Shown: positions 7,086-15,844 of the stretch, piece by piece | Numbering within the stretch: the stretch's first letter is position 1 | How the letters are laid out: each line of letters starts with the position of its first letter | The notes under the pieces: model-generated | The model's database searches: none | Seen by the model: only the letters and a program-made list of their open reading frames with translations | What the model was told of the DNA's origin: nothing | Made by a program: the position numbers and the translations under genes | From: CAZLCC01 sp964558365 | Lineage (GTDB): Bacteria > Patescibacteriota > Saccharimonadia > Saccharimonadales > Saccharimonadaceae | DNA: 64,000 nt | Assembly: GCA_964558365.1 (NCBI GenBank) | Contig: CAZLCC010000007.1 | Coordinates: forward strand, 1 to 64,000 | Direction of reading: 5' to 3'

Positions 7086-7610
7086 CTATTTCTTGCTCTT
7101 TTTCTTTGGAACACGACCTTTTACAACTGGAGTGTGTACGTTTTCGTATGCATATACCTCATCGTCGTTAAACCAAAGTTTAATTTCTTGCTCGGCTTCT
7201 TCGGCATTGCCAGACGCATGAAGAATGTTTGGTAGTGTTGCACCAAGTGGGTTTGTATATGCCCGTGTTACGTGCGTATAATCTCCGCGAATTGTGCCAG
7301 GAGCTGAGTCTTTAGGGTCTGTTGTACCAACCATTTTGCGCACGTGCTCTACTACTTCCACACCCTCAAGCACCATCGCAATCACTGGGCTTTCTGTCAT
7401 TGCACTAAGGGTGACGTTAAAAATGTCTTCGCCCCAACGACTAATCAGCCCACTAATACCTTCGTAATGTTCATGAAAATGTGCTTCGTCTGGTGCGACC
7501 ATCTTCATGGCAATGATCGAGATACCAGATCGTTCAAACCGAGTAATAATCTCTCCAACAAGTCCGCGCTGAATTGTGTCTGGTTTTAAAATAACGAGAG
7601 TTTTTTCCAT
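7086..7610 (-). CDS. ndk: Nucleoside diphosphate kinase
   Basis: Transfers the terminal phosphate between nucleoside tri- and diphosphates through a phosphohistidine. K9, the NPLG segment and the active-site block NILHASGN with H131 are present. At 174 residues it is longer than the usual 140 or so, with an insertion around 52-68 and a basic tail (KKKSKK). The ribosome-binding site is AAGGAGC, about ten bases before the ATG. It may be important for nucleotide balance in an organism that salvages nucleotides; pyrG, dut and a deaminase are also in this window. Confidence 0.93.
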   Translation of the reverse strand: MEKTLVILKPDTIQRGLVGEIITRFERSGISIIAMKMVAPDEAHFHEHYEGISGLISRWGEDIFNVTLSAMTESPVIAMVLEGVEVVEHVRKMVGTTDPKDSAPGTIRGDYTHVTRAYTNPLGATLPNILHASGNAEEAEQEIKLWFNDDEVYAYENVHTPVVKGRVPKKKSKK

Positions 7611-7656
7611 AAATATATTTGCTCCTTTTTACTACTGAATAATTTTTCTTCTCAAA

Positions 7657-8451
7657 CTATTGTAGCAGAAGAACAGTTAAAACCAACGCCGCCAAACCAA
7701 CCCGATACCACCCAAAAGCTGCAAGATTATGTCGCGAAAGATATTTCATTAAAAAGCCAATCGCAATTAAGCCAGAAATCAGCGCCATAATGTTACCAAC
7801 AATCAACATTTCCCAATTAGCTGCAAAATAGGCACGATCGCTCGCTTTTAAGAAAACTTTTGCCGTTACACCCAGCATGATGGGGATTGAAACCAAGAAA
7901 CTATATTCTGCTGCTTCAGCTGGCTTTAAACCCATAAAGCGTCCAGCGATGATAGTTGAGCCAGAGCGTGATACACCGGGTACAAGCGCACACACTTGTG
8001 CGGAGCCAATAATCAACGCTCGCCATGGCGTTAGTTTTTCACCATTCTTAACATATGATTCTTTTGGCAGCTTTTCTAAAACAATCATCAAAATGCCAAC
8101 CAGCGCCAATGTCACCACCACCACCCAAATGTTATTAAAAAACGCCGTGCCAGCAATAAAATCTGCAAACAAAAAACCGATCAAGCCAGCCGGCAGCGCG
8201 GTAATAATAATATTTCGCGCTAGGTCATATTTTTTGTTCACAAAAATATCTTGCAAAATATCGATAATTTTCTTGCGAAAATAGATAAGAAGCGCAACCA
8301 CGGTGCCAATGTTTATAAATTCTAAAAACAAATGGTCAGAACCGCCATTAAACAAATACTGTCCAATTACCAAATGCCCAGAGCTTGAAATAGGAATAAA
8401 CTCAGTTAATCCCTGCACAATTCCCAACAGAGCCGCCTCAAACACATTCAT
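7657..8451 (-). CDS. uppP: Undecaprenyl-diphosphatase (BacA/UppP family)
   Basis: An integral membrane phosphatase that recycles undecaprenyl diphosphate for cell wall and polysaccharide synthesis. The two signature loops are present: GLTEFIPISSSGHL (14-27) and PGVSRSGST (about 160-170), separated and followed by about seven membrane helices over 264 residues. TAGAAT on the reverse strand (8461-8466) lies nine bases before the ATG. It implies a peptidoglycan or polymer cycle in this cell, consistent with the GT2 enzyme. Confidence 0.93.
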   Translation of the reverse strand: MNVFEAALLGIVQGLTEFIPISSSGHLVIGQYLFNGGSDHLFLEFINIGTVVALLIYFRKKIIDILQDIFVNKKYDLARNIIITALPAGLIGFLFADFIAGTAFFNNIWVVVVTLALVGILMIVLEKLPKESYVKNGEKLTPWRALIIGSAQVCALVPGVSRSGSTIIAGRFMGLKPAEAAEYSFLVSIPIMLGVTAKVFLKASDRAYFAANWEMLIVGNIMALISGLIAIGFLMKYLSRHNLAAFGWYRVGLAALVLTVLLLQ

Positions 8452-8486
8452 CTTAGTTCTATTCTACCTTTAAACAGATTTAACAG

Positions 8487-11339
8487 CTAGTAGCGAGGTG
8501 GCAGTTCTACCTCATACACAGAAGTTGCTTTTTGCTTCGCACCTGGTCCGTTTTCTTTAAAATACTGTGTTAGTATTTGATCTGGTCGTAAGTTAAACAC
8601 CTCAGCAGCTTTACCATGTGTTTCCGGCTTTGTTGAATCAGAACCATATGTTCGATATAGGCCAAGCTTTCCAACAGATACTGGGCCATTGATAATTAGC
8701 CTTTCCGCACAATCTCCTTCAACTAGATTATTTGTCTTATTACAAGTGTTAAGGGTTGTCTTTGTGATCAACCATGCATCAACACGTTGAACATTCTCAT
8801 TTATAGTTATTCCATCGTCTGCAAGAATGATAAGTCGTGGAATATTCTGGGCTGACGCATCATCTGGATATTCAATATTGCCAGTAATGGTTACTTTCCC
8901 ACCGTTTGATCCATCTTTCTTGGCATAGACGGTAATGTCTTTACCCGCAGGTATATTACCTGAAATATTAATATTTTTGCCATTAATTACATATTTGCCA
9001 TTTTGAATATCTCCATCGGCAAGATTTACATCTACATCTCCACCTGGTGTAGAATCTTTTATTGCATCTTTCTTGTCTTCATCACCGTCAACTCTCCCAA
9101 AATAATCTGGCTGACATTGGCTGTTAAACTGGAATCCTCCGCCAGAAACAAGGTTCGCAGCAGTCGTGTTAGCAAACGTCAGTTTATTAGGCGGGTCACT
9201 TGTCCAACTCACGCCAGTTGGTGTTGCGGCAGACCCAAACCCAGTAATAGTGCTGGCGGCAAATGCACCATATTCCACCCAAGAACCGTACATATTACGC
9301 GTTGCATTATTTGGAGCCCATGCAGTAACCCCAGTAGCCTCTATCTTTGCATCAGGGTTCGTTGTGCAGTCGTTATTGTTTCTGAAATTGCGCCCTACCC
9401 GCACATCTGCATTCTGGAACTGAACTTTTGGAGATTTGACGATATCGACACACTTTTCTGGAGCAGACTTTGTCGCTCCACCATGATTTGCCTGTGTAAT
9501 AGTTAGCCCAATACAAACCTTCGTTCCAACAGGGTACGCAGCTGTATCTATGGAATGATCTGAGAGTTTATTGCTATCGCTTTCGCCATTTTGCGGTGAA
9601 AATACTTTAGATCCAGAAGCTACGTTACCAGAATCTATAAGATTGCCGTCCTTATCTAGCACTCTTTTCGCAAAAGTCCACGTCGCGTTCCTAGAATTAG
9701 TGTTATATCTATCGCCAGTTTTTATAGGAATGTTCCCATAGCCGCTAAAATCAACTTTTTTACCCTGTTCTAAAGTGTCAGAACCAGTTGTTGTAACAGA
9801 TGGATTAACTTCGTAATAATAAGGAACTCTAACACAGCTATTGTTTGAGTATTTTTCTGTATCATAAACCGTTACACTTTGATATCTGTCATAGTTAGAG
9901 CCACCAGGTCTCCAGTGAATGCGCGAACAAGTGCTTGCCGTGTCGGAAGCGTCAGAAGGAACTAGTTGATTAGTTTCTCTGGTATATGGTCCGCCTATAC
10001 GCGCACCGCTAGAAACGCCTTCATCGACTTTAGTCCAAAATCCATTCCAAGTCGTTTCTACATACACAGGGTCTTGCGTTGCGCTAGGACCATTATTACG
10101 AAGGTCATGACTTAAACTATATTTTTCACCAACACGCGCTTCGTTATATTCTGCATTGCCAGATGTGTCACTTACAACTGTAGTGTTTGAACGTGAGTCA
10201 ATGCCGCTTGTTTTCGTTCGTTTAATTTGCTGTTTAGAATCAGATGTCCATTCGCCGATAATTCTAACACACTGTTTCTTGGTATTTTGAACCGAATTAG
10301 GATTATTTGAATTGCGCGGCTTTACTCTTAGCCATTCGCAATAAAGATCGCCAGGCTCCAAAGCCGAAGCCCACTGCTTAATCGGCGATTGCTGGCTGAC
10401 ATATCTACCATCATAACCCGTATTATCATTTGAACTTTGACTATCGAATTCAAGACCAGGAGGGTCAGTGCCCGAAGCAGAGCGAGGAATATTCCACGAC
10501 TCATATTTCTTATACACAGCACCGTCTGGATATTCACTCCCGCGTTTTACATCATCGTTTTTATCATAAAGCACTGCCCGACCAGTTACCCAAGTATTTA
10601 TAGATCCTGTTGCACTACCAAATCGATATACTTTATGTCGAATGTTCACGCTATTATTTTCAGCTGCATAGATTGTATTCGATGTTTGTAAATTCGAATG
10701 CCCATTAAGTTTCCATGTCGTACTGCTTGGCTCCTCTGGGGGCTCTTCATAAGTGATTACAACCACGAATGTATTTCCATTAGACGGACGCACGATTTCT
10801 GAAGACCACTCACCGCCAGAGCGATAACCAGTTGGCACTCCTGCTCCCTCAATTTTCACTGGCTGATAGTTACCAGCTCCTCTTAAGGACGTATCACAAT
10901 CAACTGCCCAGCCACCGCCATGCCCAGGCAAAACCGCCGCGCCGCTACAAGCACCGCTACCATTTGGATCAAACCACTTACTCGTCTGCCGCGCCCCTGT
11001 TCCTGTGTTATAGATATTTCCTGCAGGCGTTCTGGTAACACCATAGGTTGAAACTTCTGCACGAACCGGCTGGCTGTTGCTCGTTAAAGCCGTACGTTGC
11101 TCGGTGCCATCTGGCTGGACAGCAAACACCACAACCAAGCCAGCGTAGCCATGGCGATTGCCGCTGGTAATACCGCCGCAACGACCAGTACGTTGAATAT
11201 CAGTTTTACGCTTAGAAGCCGTCATTGCATTTGTTGTGTGCGAAAAAATGAGTGACATACATGTGCTAATTAAAAAGAATGCTGCCAAAAACAGTAATGT
11301 TTTTCTATAGTTAGTAGGCATAATTATGTTGGTCTTCAT
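8487..11339 (-). CDS. Giant secreted surface protein, 950 aa
   Basis: An N-terminal signal peptide (hydrophobic core about 13-33, likely cleavage after TNA near 39) leads a Ser/Thr/Asn/Gly-rich extracytoplasmic protein. The middle looks like several beta-sandwich repeats (for example YSLSHDLRNNGPSATQDP is DUF11-like). The end (about 740-900) has short beta-helix-like strands (KNINISGNIPAGKDITVYAK, RLIILADDG) that resemble the C-terminal part of PilX-like proteins. There is no C-terminal membrane anchor. Cysteines are spread along the chain and may form disulfides. It overlaps the upstream foldase-like gene by four bases (ATGA), so the two are made together. A cell-surface or adhesive role is inferred. 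Confidence 0.6.
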   Translation of the reverse strand: MKTNIIMPTNYRKTLLFLAAFFLISTCMSLIFSHTTNAMTASKRKTDIQRTGRCGGITSGNRHGYAGLVVVFAVQPDGTEQRTALTSNSQPVRAEVSTYGVTRTPAGNIYNTGTGARQTSKWFDPNGSGACSGAAVLPGHGGGWAVDCDTSLRGAGNYQPVKIEGAGVPTGYRSGGEWSSEIVRPSNGNTFVVVITYEEPPEEPSSTTWKLNGHSNLQTSNTIYAAENNSVNIRHKVYRFGSATGSINTWVTGRAVLYDKNDDVKRGSEYPDGAVYKKYESWNIPRSASGTDPPGLEFDSQSSNDNTGYDGRYVSQQSPIKQWASALEPGDLYCEWLRVKPRNSNNPNSVQNTKKQCVRIIGEWTSDSKQQIKRTKTSGIDSRSNTTVVSDTSGNAEYNEARVGEKYSLSHDLRNNGPSATQDPVYVETTWNGFWTKVDEGVSSGARIGGPYTRETNQLVPSDASDTASTCSRIHWRPGGSNYDRYQSVTVYDTEKYSNNSCVRVPYYYEVNPSVTTTGSDTLEQGKKVDFSGYGNIPIKTGDRYNTNSRNATWTFAKRVLDKDGNLIDSGNVASGSKVFSPQNGESDSNKLSDHSIDTAAYPVGTKVCIGLTITQANHGGATKSAPEKCVDIVKSPKVQFQNADVRVGRNFRNNNDCTTNPDAKIEATGVTAWAPNNATRNMYGSWVEYGAFAASTITGFGSAATPTGVSWTSDPPNKLTFANTTAANLVSGGGFQFNSQCQPDYFGRVDGDEDKKDAIKDSTPGGDVDVNLADGDIQNGKYVINGKNINISGNIPAGKDITVYAKKDGSNGGKVTITGNIEYPDDASAQNIPRLIILADDGITINENVQRVDAWLITKTTLNTCNKTNNLVEGDCAERLIINGPVSVGKLGLYRTYGSDSTKPETHGKAAEVFNLRPDQILTQYFKENGPGAKQKATSVYEVELPPRY

Positions 11340-12385
11340 TCGTTTTGCCCTTCTTTATCTTCTTCAAAATTCACCTCTTTGCTCAGACCTTTAAAACGAG
11401 CAGGGAGTTTCTTTAGCTCTTCATTAAACTGCTGCTTGGTAACTGCTTTTGAAAGAGTTGAAACATCTGTAAAGAAGTAATAGGTTGGCACCCAGTTTTT
11501 GGCATCGTTTTGGTCTGCCACAGCATCTGCCACTGTTTTGCCTTCCATAATTTGGCTTAAGCCTTCTTGAATCTTGCCTGAACGAATATAATCTTCCACA
11601 CTTTTTTCTAGCGGCCCTGAACCAACCGTCACATCTGTATCAACACCTTCTGTGCCAACAGTTTGAAAATTTTCAAACTGAGCACTTGGGTTAGCGCCTG
11701 CTGTTTGCATAAAGCCAAGTCGAGGGTCTTTTTGAATTTCTTCAAGCGCTTTTTTAGGGGTAATGCTGCCACTTTGTAGTTTAGCGCGATAATGCTCGGC
11801 TCGTTCTTTAGCATAGTCTCTGTCTTTTTTAATTTGTTTTTGGTCGTTTAAGCAATCTGGTTCAAAATCTGGCCCTTTTTCAATGCAGTGCCCAAACAAA
11901 AAGATGAAGGCATAGCCAACCACTTGATCGTTCATTTTCTTACTGTCGCTATTTTCCGTTAGTTGCGCCTCTAGCAAATCGTTGTATGCAACCAAACCGC
12001 CCCACTGACTCTTTTGTTTGGCACTGTTTTCTGGAAATAGCTCTTTTTTGTTATAGCTTACTGCTTCATTTGTAATATCAATCTGAAGCTTTTCAGCTGT
12101 GCGCTTGCGTTTTAGCATCTCAAAAGCCTGTTTCGTAGCTTTTTCCGGCGTCATCTCGCCAGTTTTTACAGGGTAAGAAACAATTTCTTTTACTTCTTCT
12201 TGGCTATAGGCCCTGCCATCAATCGTAAATGCCGCACCACTTGGCACTACGTTATATTTAACATAAGTCGCCACTGAAAAAACAAGTAGACCAATAACGA
12301 GCACTGCCGCCACAATCGGCAAAGAAACAAGCCATTTTTTGCGGCGTTGCTTTTTAGAATGTTTTTTTGGCTGCTCTTCTGCCAT
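11336..12385 (-). CDS. Membrane-anchored SurA-N-like chaperone, 349 aa
   Basis: A basic cytoplasmic tail (1-20), one membrane helix (about 23-46), and a helical extracytoplasmic part. A SurA/PrsA-like N-terminal arrangement is visible (AFTIDGRAYSQEEVKEIV, then MTPEKATKQAFEMLKRKR, the typical segment after the anchor). No PpiC rotamase signature is seen, so it would be a chaperone without isomerase activity. It is directly coupled to the 950-aa secreted protein by an ATGA overlap, which suggests a dedicated chaperone for that client. The family call is moderate; the pairing is direct from sequence. Confidence 0.6.
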   Translation of the reverse strand: MAEEQPKKHSKKQRRKKWLVSLPIVAAVLVIGLLVFSVATYVKYNVVPSGAAFTIDGRAYSQEEVKEIVSYPVKTGEMTPEKATKQAFEMLKRKRTAEKLQIDITNEAVSYNKKELFPENSAKQKSQWGGLVAYNDLLEAQLTENSDSKKMNDQVVGYAFIFLFGHCIEKGPDFEPDCLNDQKQIKKDRDYAKERAEHYRAKLQSGSITPKKALEEIQKDPRLGFMQTAGANPSAQFENFQTVGTEGVDTDVTVGSGPLEKSVEDYIRSGKIQEGLSQIMEGKTVADAVADQNDAKNWVPTYYFFTDVSTLSKAVTKQQFNEELKKLPARFKGLSKEVNFEEDKEGQNE

Positions 12386-12543
12386 ATGTTTTTCTCTTAA
12401 TTTCCCCTACACCCTATATGCTTATGCTCTATATGATAGCCCGACGAGAGTATGAAAGCAAGCTTAAGCCACAGATTTTAGATATTTTTATAAACTACTA
12501 TAAATATACTTTCTATTATATTTACCAACTTTATAAAAGTGTT

Positions 12544-12572
12544 ACTCCCTGGGGCATTTAACCCCAGGGAGT
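12544..12572 (-). terminator. Perfect 11-pair hairpin ending the CAP gene
   Basis: ACTCCCTGGGG and CCCCAGGGAGT around a seven-base loop, 24 bases past the CAP stop. The reverse-strand flank is AACACTTTTAT, a weak T tract. Confidence 0.65.
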
Positions 12573-12595
12573 TTAGCTACCACCACCTTTTGTTT

Positions 12596-13444
12596 TTACC
12601 TGAAATCGCTGAGAGTATAGTCTTGACCAAACATGGCTTTGACATCACCCCTCATGGCTCGCTTCAGGCGGATCTTCACCGACTTTGGCTTGCCACTGAG
12701 CTTGACGCTGAAACGTCGCACCGGCTGATACAGCGAAGGCTTGCGCCACGGCTGTCGCACAACGATCCTGACCTTTCCGGTCACATTCGACTTCATGCGA
12801 ATCAGCAAACGACTACCGTTGCGAATGGCTTTCACCTTCACAAACGGCGGCTTGGTTGTCTTCACTCTGCGCGGACACTGAGGAGTGCGCTTTATGTAGT
12901 CGTCGCTCATGTTTCCTACAACATCAAGTGTCGCAGTGCCGCGCTGCCAGCCAAAACCAACGTAGTCCTGGGCGTAGCCCATGACAATTTGGCAATGTGG
13001 CTTACTAAGCAACCAGCCATTAAGCGTCAGGTACGGAGTCGCACTACCGCCAATAGCTTCCGATAGTTGTCCGCCGATCCAGCCCGCCGCGGTAAGGCGT
13101 TCGCCAGGCGTACGCCCAAAAGGCGCAGGCGACGGCGCATAGTGACTAAAATAGTCACGCTCCACCATGTCGCTGCTGTGCCGCTGGGCGGCTAGTTCAA
13201 TCCTGGGATCAGACTCAACCGTTCCAAACCCAGCCGCCTTACGCTCCTCATTGAGGAGGCAATAAAACGCAGTTCGCGCTTTCTTGATCCCGATCTTCAG
13301 AATTTGTGCATGTGCATTGTTGCACTGCTTTGCCGCATTCGCATTTGGCGCTGCCGTCACCAACATGGCAACAGCAAAGATCATGAGCACTACCGAGAAG
13401 GCAGCCATCATGACCATGAATCGGTTATTATTCTTGGTGTGCAT
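12596..13444 (-). CDS. Secreted CAP/SCP-domain protein, 282 aa
   Basis: The start ATG 13444 is set by AGGAGGTG just upstream; longer upstream in-frame reading is not supported. A signal peptide (about 1-38, ending PNANA) is followed by a CAP (PR-1/SCP-like) domain at about 50-175: LNEERKAAGFG, the HSSDM helix, FSHYAP, GERLTAAGW, SEAIGG, and HCQIVMGYAQDYVGFG. The C-terminal about 100 residues are basic and strand-rich (VRIVVRQPW, SVKLSGKPKSVKIRLKR). CAP proteins are secreted and often act on or bind lipids or other cells. The base composition is clearly GC-richer than neighbours, and codons are unlike them, so acquisition from a higher-GC donor, perhaps its host, is a fair inference. Confidence 0.8.
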   Translation of the reverse strand: MHTKNNNRFMVMMAAFSVVLMIFAVAMLVTAAPNANAAKQCNNAHAQILKIGIKKARTAFYCLLNEERKAAGFGTVESDPRIELAAQRHSSDMVERDYFSHYAPSPAPFGRTPGERLTAAGWIGGQLSEAIGGSATPYLTLNGWLLSKPHCQIVMGYAQDYVGFGWQRGTATLDVVGNMSDDYIKRTPQCPRRVKTTKPPFVKVKAIRNGSRLLIRMKSNVTGKVRIVVRQPWRKPSLYQPVRRFSVKLSGKPKSVKIRLKRAMRGDVKAMFGQDYTLSDFR

Positions 13445-13653
13445 GATGCACCTCCTATATAGTAGAGCTCGTCTGAGGGTATTCCCAGACCAGCGCGTTA
13501 GATTTTTGCTATTTTTTAAAAAAACAAAAAACCAAAGCGCCAGCCTGGATAACATTAAATAAAGGATAAGTGGTAGATTGTTAAACTGCTCAACTTTTAT
13601 GCTCTAAGGATATAAAAGGAGCAAACCTCCAGCTAACTCTATTGCTAACTGAA
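13445..13653 (-). promoter_or_regulatory. Long leader of CAP gene with possible attenuator
   Basis: About 210 bases separate the consensus promoter from the CAP start. Read on the reverse strand, GGAG-GTTTG-CTCC followed by TTTTA lies near 13616-13634. A weak stem CCAGG...TTTGG followed by TTTTTTGTTTTTTT lies at about 13516-13548. A further hairpin (GTCTGaGGG tatt CCCAGAC, forward 13471-13490) stands about 26 bases before the ATG. A GCTAACT direct repeat is near 13632-13650. The T-tract stem looks like an intrinsic terminator placed inside the leader. No gene is seen here. Confidence 0.4.
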
Positions 13654-13660
13654 TAGTTTC

Positions 13661-13689
13661 ATTATATAACACACATCATAATTTGTCAA
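13661..13689 (-). promoter_or_regulatory. Perfect consensus promoter
   Basis: Reverse strand: TTGACA (13684-13689), a 17-base spacer, and TATAAT (13661-13666). This is an exact match to the sigma-70 consensus and the strongest promoter seen in the window. Confidence 0.85.
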
Positions 13690-13759
13690 CCATAAGCAGC
13701 CCTGCCCCACTACCTGTCATTCTACTTTTTATCCTATGTCGCACAATGTTAAATTACGC

Positions 13760-13765
13760 TATAAT
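13760..13765 (+). promoter_or_regulatory. -10 box of the recombinase gene
   Basis: TATAAT lies seven bases before the ATG at 13773. No ribosome-binding site fits between, predicting a leaderless mRNA. Confidence 0.6.
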
Positions 13766-13772
13766 AAAGCTT

Positions 13773-14687
13773 ATGTATCTTTCTGAACTTATTATCGATT
13801 TTTTAGAACACCTAGAGGTTGAGCGTGGAAGATCTCAGAAAACGGCTGAGAACTACCACCTCTACCTTCAACGCTTGGTTGAATTTGCAGGAGATGTGGA
13901 AGTAAACAAAATAAATGCCGAAATGGTGCGCAAGTGGCGTTTGTGGCTTAATCGTTATAAAAACGACAATGATGATGATTTAGCAACGATTACTCAGGGT
14001 TATCACCTTATAGCACTGCGTAGTTTTTTAACCTATTGCGCAAAAAGAAATATTGAAACGCTTGAACCAACTAAAATTGAACTGCCGAAAATTAACCGCA
14101 AACAAGTTACTTTTTTAGATAGAGATGAAATTAAAAGGTTGGTTGATGCAATTGATGCTTCAAACGAAGTTGGGTTACGAGACAAGGCTATTATTGAGCT
14201 ACTCCTCTCTAGCGGCTTACGTGTATCTGAACTTGCCAGCTTAAACCGAGATCATGTGAATACTAAGCGTCGTGAATTTATGGTGCGCGGAAAAGGGCAA
14301 AAAGACCGCCCGGTATTTATTAGCGAACAAGCAGCGCAAAACGTTGCAAACTACCTTGAAAGAAGAGCCGATTCACTTCCCCCCCTCTTTATTAGCTATA
14401 GCGGGCGAAGCGGATCGCAAGATAACAGTGGTGATTTTAAACGTTTAACTTCGCGTAGCATTCAGCGAATTGTGCAAAAATACGCCAAACTCGCTGGTAT
14501 TACGAAGCACGTTTCGCCGCACACAATGCGGCACAGCTTTGCAACTGATCTTTTAATGAACGGAGCCGATCTAAGAAGTGTGCAGAGTATGCTTGGCCAC
14601 AGCAACATTGCCACTACGCAAGTTTACACTCATGTTACCGATCAGCACTTAAAAGAAGTGCACGAAAAGTTTCATAAAGCTACTTAA
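13773..14687 (+). CDS. Tyrosine recombinase, XerC/XerD-like
   Basis: Start ATG 13773 (304 residues) is preferred over an upstream in-frame start because the -10 box lies between them. The N-terminal SAM-like core-binding domain (about 1-95) starts MYLSELIIDFLEHLEVERG. The catalytic domain has SSGLRVSELASL (active Arg), VRGKGQKDR (Lys), HTMRHSFATD (His-x-x-Arg), LGHSNIATTQVYTHV (His and nucleophile Tyr). This matches Xer recombinases that resolve chromosome dimers. The order of conserved residues is complete. No other phage or integrative genes are near, so a housekeeping role is more likely than mobility. I would not choose between XerC and XerD. Confidence 0.88.
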   Translation: MYLSELIIDFLEHLEVERGRSQKTAENYHLYLQRLVEFAGDVEVNKINAEMVRKWRLWLNRYKNDNDDDLATITQGYHLIALRSFLTYCAKRNIETLEPTKIELPKINRKQVTFLDRDEIKRLVDAIDASNEVGLRDKAIIELLLSSGLRVSELASLNRDHVNTKRREFMVRGKGQKDRPVFISEQAAQNVANYLERRADSLPPLFISYSGRSGSQDNSGDFKRLTSRSIQRIVQKYAKLAGITKHVSPHTMRHSFATDLLMNGADLRSVQSMLGHSNIATTQVYTHVTDQHLKEVHEKFHKAT

Positions 14688-14697
14688 TGTAGTTTAT

Positions 14698-15840
14698 CTA
14701 TTCACAGAAATTCTTATAATGAGAGGTTAGAGAGCCGACACTCAGAGCCTTGCAGAGTGAATCTGCTGTATCGAACGAAGGATAATTCATAATGTGTGAG
14801 GTATTATCAAAGCGAACACGTGTCTCAACACGTCTAAATACATCATCTGCCCGCCCTGTTGCGTCTATTTTGGGCTGGATGCCATCTAATGGAACTGGTA
14901 CTCCACCGCCTAAAAGCTCAACCTTATATTGTGTCTCGTTGGCATATAAAGGCGTAATGAGAAGATAGTAGTCATTGTTAGCTGAGTCTAGACCCGTAAG
15001 TCGGATATCCTTACAGATATAATCTTGGTTATATTTTTGAGCACAATTTATCTTCTTTGGTGTTGAGCTGTTTGTTGGCGATATGCTATCGGTGCCAGAT
15101 CTTGCCGAAACAGAGCCTAATGAAATTAGGTTTGCTCCACCAGTCCTTTGTGGATACAAAAAGACCACTTTGTTATTATCATTAATCTGCGCTAGAGTCG
15201 GGTTATTTTTTGGAACCTGAATAAGTTGTGCTCTTAGAAGCGCGGGGATTCTGCCGTTACCCCACTCTGCTGTTGATTTTGGTAACTTTGCTTCATTTGT
15301 ATTATTGCTAATATACGGAACGTCTGTTGATGCTGCGTCTTGAGGAGAAATTCCCGCATCATCTGCCTTGCCCCAGCTTAAGCGAATTGTGTCAAAGTTA
15401 CTTAAAGTTTTTAGAGGAATAAAATCTGTGGTTTCTGCATTAAGTCTGTTTTTATAATCTGGCGGATTGTATGTGACATTCACACAAGTGTAGGCTTGAT
15501 TGAAATTGTTTTCTTCCTCATCTTGTGTTGATACACGGACTTCTGGCGTGCTCCCTCTTGTGGCATTCGTGTCTTTGCAGTCTTGTTGGAATTTTGTTGC
15601 TAAATCACAATCAGCATCGTCCTTACACTCATTAATAGTACGTTTAGCATCTTCAATACCAGCCTGTGCGGCATCGTATGCGCTTTGCGAAAGATCATTA
15701 TTTAGTGCCTGGCGCTGATCTTGGTTAGTAATTTGCACAAAGCTAACGGTTACTACCCCTAATAAAAGAGTGAAGAATATAACCACAAAAATAGAGGCTA
15801 CTCCACCTTGCAATTTTTTCGTGTCTTTTTTTACTTTCAT
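14698..15840 (-). CDS. PilX-like minor pilin, 380 aa
   Basis: The start ATG 15840 avoids overlapping the upstream gene. After KLQGG comes one hydrophobic helix (about 17-38, VASIFVVIFFTLLLGV) and then a helical stretch with SQSAYDAAQAGIEDAKR, typical of PilX-type minor pilins. The remainder is a large extracellular domain with about a dozen cysteines or fewer in strand-rich sequence. Unlike the other pilins here there is no Glu at position 5 of the hydrophobic segment. Last gene of the minor-pilin operon; it would sit at the pilus tip or prime assembly, by family analogy. Confidence 0.7.
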   Translation of the reverse strand: MKVKKDTKKLQGGVASIFVVIFFTLLLGVVTVSFVQITNQDQRQALNNDLSQSAYDAAQAGIEDAKRTINECKDDADCDLATKFQQDCKDTNATRGSTPEVRVSTQDEEENNFNQAYTCVNVTYNPPDYKNRLNAETTDFIPLKTLSNFDTIRLSWGKADDAGISPQDAASTDVPYISNNTNEAKLPKSTAEWGNGRIPALLRAQLIQVPKNNPTLAQINDNNKVVFLYPQRTGGANLISLGSVSARSGTDSISPTNSSTPKKINCAQKYNQDYICKDIRLTGLDSANNDYYLLITPLYANETQYKVELLGGGVPVPLDGIQPKIDATGRADDVFRRVETRVRFDNTSHIMNYPSFDTADSLCKALSVGSLTSHYKNFCE

Positions 15841-15844
15841 GCCC

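Noticed and set aside
13445..13555. Longer N-terminus for the CAP protein starting at 13555
   Set aside because: The AGGAGGTG ribosome-binding site and an excellent signal peptide place the start at ATG 13444; the longer version puts a non-signal stretch before it.
13773..14687. Tyrosine recombinase as integrase of a mobile element
   Set aside because: Complete Xer-type motif order, no nearby attachment-site repeats and neighbours are housekeeping or pilus genes.
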